Of a stretch of DNA of 38,133 nt, positions 35,688 to 38,133 are shown one piece after another. The stretch comes from Chloroflexota bacterium. GTDB lineage: Bacteria > Chloroflexota > Limnocylindria > Limnocylindrales > CSP1-4. The notes beneath the pieces were generated by a model. That model saw only the letters and a program-made list of their open reading frames with translations, did no database searches and was not told where the DNA came from. The number at the start of each line of letters is the position of its first letter. The stretch's first letter is position 1. The stretch spans positions 1 through 38,133 of the forward strand of contig JADGQK010000021.1 of the NCBI GenBank assembly GCA_017881915.1, written 5' to 3'. A program made the translations under genes and the position numbers.

Positions 35688-37228
35688 ACGCGACGGGCGT
35701 CCCACGGCGCAAGCCACGGGCGAGGGCGGAGTCGGGCCCCGTCCTCGTTGCGATCGACGTCGGTACATCCGGCGCCCGGGCAGCCGCCTACGAGCTCGAC
35801 GGGCGGGCCGCGGCCGAGGTTCGCCGGGCCTATCCCACCGAGCTCGGTGCCGACGGTCGCGCCGAGCAGGACGCCAACCGCTGGCGCTCGGCCTCGCTGT
35901 CGGCCCTCGCCGGCCTCGCTCGCGAGCTCGGCAGGGGGCGGCGGATCGAGGCGATCTGCCTGACCGGCCAGTGCCCGTCGGTCGTGCCCCTCGACGCTCG
36001 CGACCGGCCGTTGCGGCCTGGGCTGATCTACCGCGACAACCGGGCAGTAGCGGAGGCAATCGCGATTCGGCGCCAGTTCGGCGACCGGCTGATCCACGAT
36101 CGGACCGGCCACCTCCCGGCAGCGTTCCACGTTGCGGCCAAGGTCCTGTGGCTGCGGGCCCACGAGCCGGCGATCTTCGCGGCGACCCGCCGCTTCGTCG
36201 AACCGACCGACTTCGTCGCCCTCGCGCTGACCGGCCAGAACGTCACCGATTGGACGATTGCCACGGCCTCGGCCCTGTTCAACATCCGTGAGCGGCGCTG
36301 GGATGACCTGGTCCTTGATGGCCTGGGGCTCGAGCCCGAGCTCTTCCCGGTGGCCCATCCCTCGTGGGCCGTGATCGGTGACCTCCGGCCCGCCCTGCTC
36401 CGGCGGCTCGGCCTGGGCTACAGCGTGCCGGTGGTGATCGGCGGCGGAGACAGCCTTGCCTGCGCCTTTGGCGCGGGCGTCATCTCTCCCGGTCCGATCA
36501 GCGAGATGGCCGGCAGCTCGACCTGCCTCAACTCGGTCGTTCCGGAGCCGCTCGCCGACCTCGACGTCACGAACTACCCCAACCTCCTGCCTGGCGACGG
36601 CTACTTCACCGAGGTAGGCATCAACACCAGCGGCGAGGCCGTCGACTGGCTGGCCGGGCTGGCCTACGCCGGGCGATCCGGACGCCCGACCGGCGCGGAC
36701 TACGCCCGGATCGACGCGGAGGCCGGCGCGGTACCGGCCGGCGCCGACGGGCTGCTCGTCGTCCCGGTGCTGGGCGACGGCGAGCGCGACGATCCCAACC
36801 TGCGGGGGGCCGCCATCGGCCTGTCGCTTCGTCATGGCCGGGCCGCGCTGGCCCGGGCCGTCCTGGAGGGCGTGGCCTTCGGCATCCGGGCCCGGGTCGA
36901 GACGCTGGGCATGGCCGGCTCGCCGGCGACCGAGCTGCGCGTCTCGGGCGGCGATGCCCGTCTCGCTTCGTGGAACCAGATCAAGGCCGATGTCCTGGGG
37001 ATCCCGGTCGTCCGCGTGGCGGGCGATGCAACCGCGGCCGGGGCGGCGCTGCTGGCCGGGCTGGGCATCGGCGTCTATCGCGACCCAGCCGAAGCCGTGG
37101 CCGTCGCCAGCCGGCCGGACCAACCGATCCAGCCGGACCCTGAGACTCATCGCCGCTATGACGAGCTCTATCCGGCCTATCGCAAGCTCGTCGCGTCGCA
37201 CGCGATCCATGTCGGCGACGAGGCCTGA
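35684..37228 (+). CDS. FGGY family carbohydrate kinase
   Basis: The 514-residue protein has the actin-like FGGY kinase fold. AIDVGTSGARAAAY (Asp25 to Gly30) is the N-terminal phosphate loop. TGQCPSVVPLD lies in the sugar-binding area. GGGDSLACAFGAG carries the probable catalytic Asp256, with VSGGDARLASWNQIKADVLG and GDATAAGAALLA near the end. Substrates in this family include xylulose, erythritol, ribulose, glycerol and autoinducer-2. The exact one is not clear here. The start is the ATG at 35684 overlapping the upstream stop (ATGA). A TIM-barrel isomerase gene starts 1 bp after its stop. Confidence 0.93.
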   Translation: MNATGVPRRKPRARAESGPVLVAIDVGTSGARAAAYELDGRAAAEVRRAYPTELGADGRAEQDANRWRSASLSALAGLARELGRGRRIEAICLTGQCPSVVPLDARDRPLRPGLIYRDNRAVAEAIAIRRQFGDRLIHDRTGHLPAAFHVAAKVLWLRAHEPAIFAATRRFVEPTDFVALALTGQNVTDWTIATASALFNIRERRWDDLVLDGLGLEPELFPVAHPSWAVIGDLRPALLRRLGLGYSVPVVIGGGDSLACAFGAGVISPGPISEMAGSSTCLNSVVPEPLADLDVTNYPNLLPGDGYFTEVGINTSGEAVDWLAGLAYAGRSGRPTGADYARIDAEAGAVPAGADGLLVVPVLGDGERDDPNLRGAAIGLSLRHGRAALARAVLEGVAFGIRARVETLGMAGSPATELRVSGGDARLASWNQIKADVLGIPVVRVAGDATAAGAALLAGLGIGVYRDPAEAVAVASRPDQPIQPDPETHRRYDELYPAYRKLVASHAIHVGDEA

Positions 37229-37229
37229 G

Positions 37230-38133
37230 ATGCGCGTTCGGCTAGGGATCAACACCTGTTTCGCGGTGAAGCGCTGGCCCCGCCCGGCCGACTGGGCCGC
37301 CCTGGTCCGGGACGACCTGGGGCTCGACCTCGTCGAGCTGTCGCTCGATCTCCTCGAAGGGATCGAGACGGCCGATGGCCGGCAGCTCCTCGTGGACGAG
37401 AACCGGGCGGCGCTCGGGGCGGCCGGCCTGACCGCTGTGGGCACCTTCACCGGCCTGGTCGCCTACTCGCGCAACCTCCTGCTCCACCCCGACCCGATCG
37501 CCCGGCGCGAGGCACTCCGCTGGTATGAGACCGTGGTCGACGTCAGCGCCGCGCTCGGGGTGTCCGGCGTCGGTGGCCATGTTGGCGCGCTGAGTGCTCC
37601 CGACTGGCGCGATCCCGCGCGCGTGGCCGAACGCTGGGCCGGCCTGAAGGCGGATCTGGCCACACTGAGCGCGCGCGCCCGACGGGTGGGGCTGGAGTAC
37701 TTCCTCATCGAGAACCTGGTGCCGGTGCGCGAGCCGGCCACGATGGCCCAGGTCGCCTCGCTGCTCACGCCCGGGGATGCCGACCACGTGCCGGTTGGCC
37801 TGTGTGTCGACCTCGGGCACGAGTGCGTGCCGGGGACCGAGGGCCCAGAGCGCGATCCATATGCCTGGCTCGCGCGCTTCGGGCCCGAGCTGCTCGAGGT
37901 CCAGCTCCAGCAATCCGACGCCGCCGGCGATCACCATTGGCCGTTCACCCCGGAACGCAACCGCGAGGGGCGAATCGAGGCGGGCCGGGTCCTCGATACG
38001 CTGGCCGAGTCCGGCGTCGGCGAGGTGACCCTGATCCTCGAGCTGATCCCGAGCTGGGAGCAGCCTGACGACGAGCTCCGGGCCGACCTCGTCGCTTCGG
38101 TCGACTACTGGCGGACGGCGATCGCGCAACGCG
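37230..38133 (+). CDS. Xylose isomerase-like TIM-barrel sugar isomerase/epimerase (3' end outside window)
   Basis: The frame starts with ATG 37230, one base after the kinase stop, and stays open to the window edge (301 codons), so the end is missing. It has the layout of the AP endonuclease 2/xylose isomerase-like family: LGINTCFAVKRW, FLIENL with a metal-binding glutamate, the VDLGHE motif (Asp and His ligands), QLQQSD, and LILELIPSW with a closing glutamate. Such enzymes isomerise or epimerise sugars and sugar phosphates with a divalent metal. As the fourth gene of the BtpA operon it would act on the kinase substrate or product. Confidence 0.85.
   Translation, partial: MRVRLGINTCFAVKRWPRPADWAALVRDDLGLDLVELSLDLLEGIETADGRQLLVDENRAALGAAGLTAVGTFTGLVAYSRNLLLHPDPIARREALRWYETVVDVSAALGVSGVGGHVGALSAPDWRDPARVAERWAGLKADLATLSARARRVGLEYFLIENLVPVREPATMAQVASLLTPGDADHVPVGLCVDLGHECVPGTEGPERDPYAWLARFGPELLEVQLQQSDAAGDHHWPFTPERNREGRIEAGRVLDTLAESGVGEVTLILELIPSWEQPDDELRADLVASVDYWRTAIAQR

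Noticed and set aside
1-38133. CRISPR array, prophage or insertion sequence
   Set aside because: No regularly spaced repeats, Cas genes, integrase, transposase or phage structural genes were seen on either strand.

Overview
The window is 38.1 kb of GC-rich bacterial chromosome, roughly 70% G+C by eye. Genes are tightly packed, GTG and TTG starts are common, and neighbouring genes often overlap by 4 bp (ATGA or GTGA). The gene set suits a free-living, Gram-positive-like or monoderm bacterium. It includes a split cytochrome b6/subunit IV complex, lipoproteins with long Ser/Pro/Ala spacers, a WYL regulator and a membrane-anchored coiled-coil protein. My best guess is a Chloroflexota lineage of the Limnocylindria/Ellin6529 kind, with an actinobacterium as the alternative. 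This is inferred from protein style, not from a marker gene. No phage, IS, integrase or CRISPR array is visible.

Layout. 1-962: tail of a secreted protein, a DUF2203 protein and a rhodanese. 963-1227: a degenerate paired palindromic element. 1228-7675 (minus): a respiratory operon encoding a GltD-like NAD(P)H/FAD/Fe-S oxidoreductase, cytochrome b6-type subunit, subunit IV, Rieske protein, a cytochrome c-cupredoxin fusion and a Kelch-propeller membrane protein. 7852-9624: divergent membrane-anchored coiled-coil protein of unknown role. 9638-11747 (minus): LmbE-type deacetylase, Bcp-type peroxiredoxin and thiamine pyrophosphokinase. 11837-12927: YbaK-type deacylase and a PQQ-propeller-like protein. 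13148-18603: a cell-envelope and signalling block with a GIDE-like membrane protein, a small membrane protein, an M23 peptidase, a MerR-HTH/GAF4/GGDEF diguanylate cyclase and a LysM lipoprotein. 18662-22004: a class I GATase beside a polar amino-acid ABC transporter. 22251-30190: a small conserved-looking protein, a membrane protein, a WYL regulator, an HD phosphohydrolase, a second M23 peptidase, homocysteine methyltransferase, a DUF5666-like secreted protein, a YxxWxxD-type lipoprotein and tRNA-Arg(UCG). 30237-33727 (minus): a coiled-coil protein, a nucleotidyltransferase-fold protein and an APC permease. 33899-38133: a four-gene BtpA / metallophosphoesterase / FGGY kinase / TIM-barrel isomerase operon divergent from the permease, probably an uncharacterised small-carbohydrate catabolic unit.

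The most interesting parts are three. First, the respiratory operon translationally couples a soluble-type NAD(P)H flavin/Fe-S subunit to a b6-type complex that keeps the cysteine aligning with the c-type haem attachment site of cytochrome b6, has a non-canonical Qo motif, and carries a fused haem/copper electron carrier plus a Kelch propeller. Second, a MerR-type DNA-binding domain is fused to a diguanylate cyclase. Third, a recurrent TAnnnT box lies 6-9 bp before many start codons and before the tRNA, which suggests that many of these mRNAs are leaderless. Promoters with a TTGACN-like -35 and a 17-bp spacer can also be read in front of several leadered genes.
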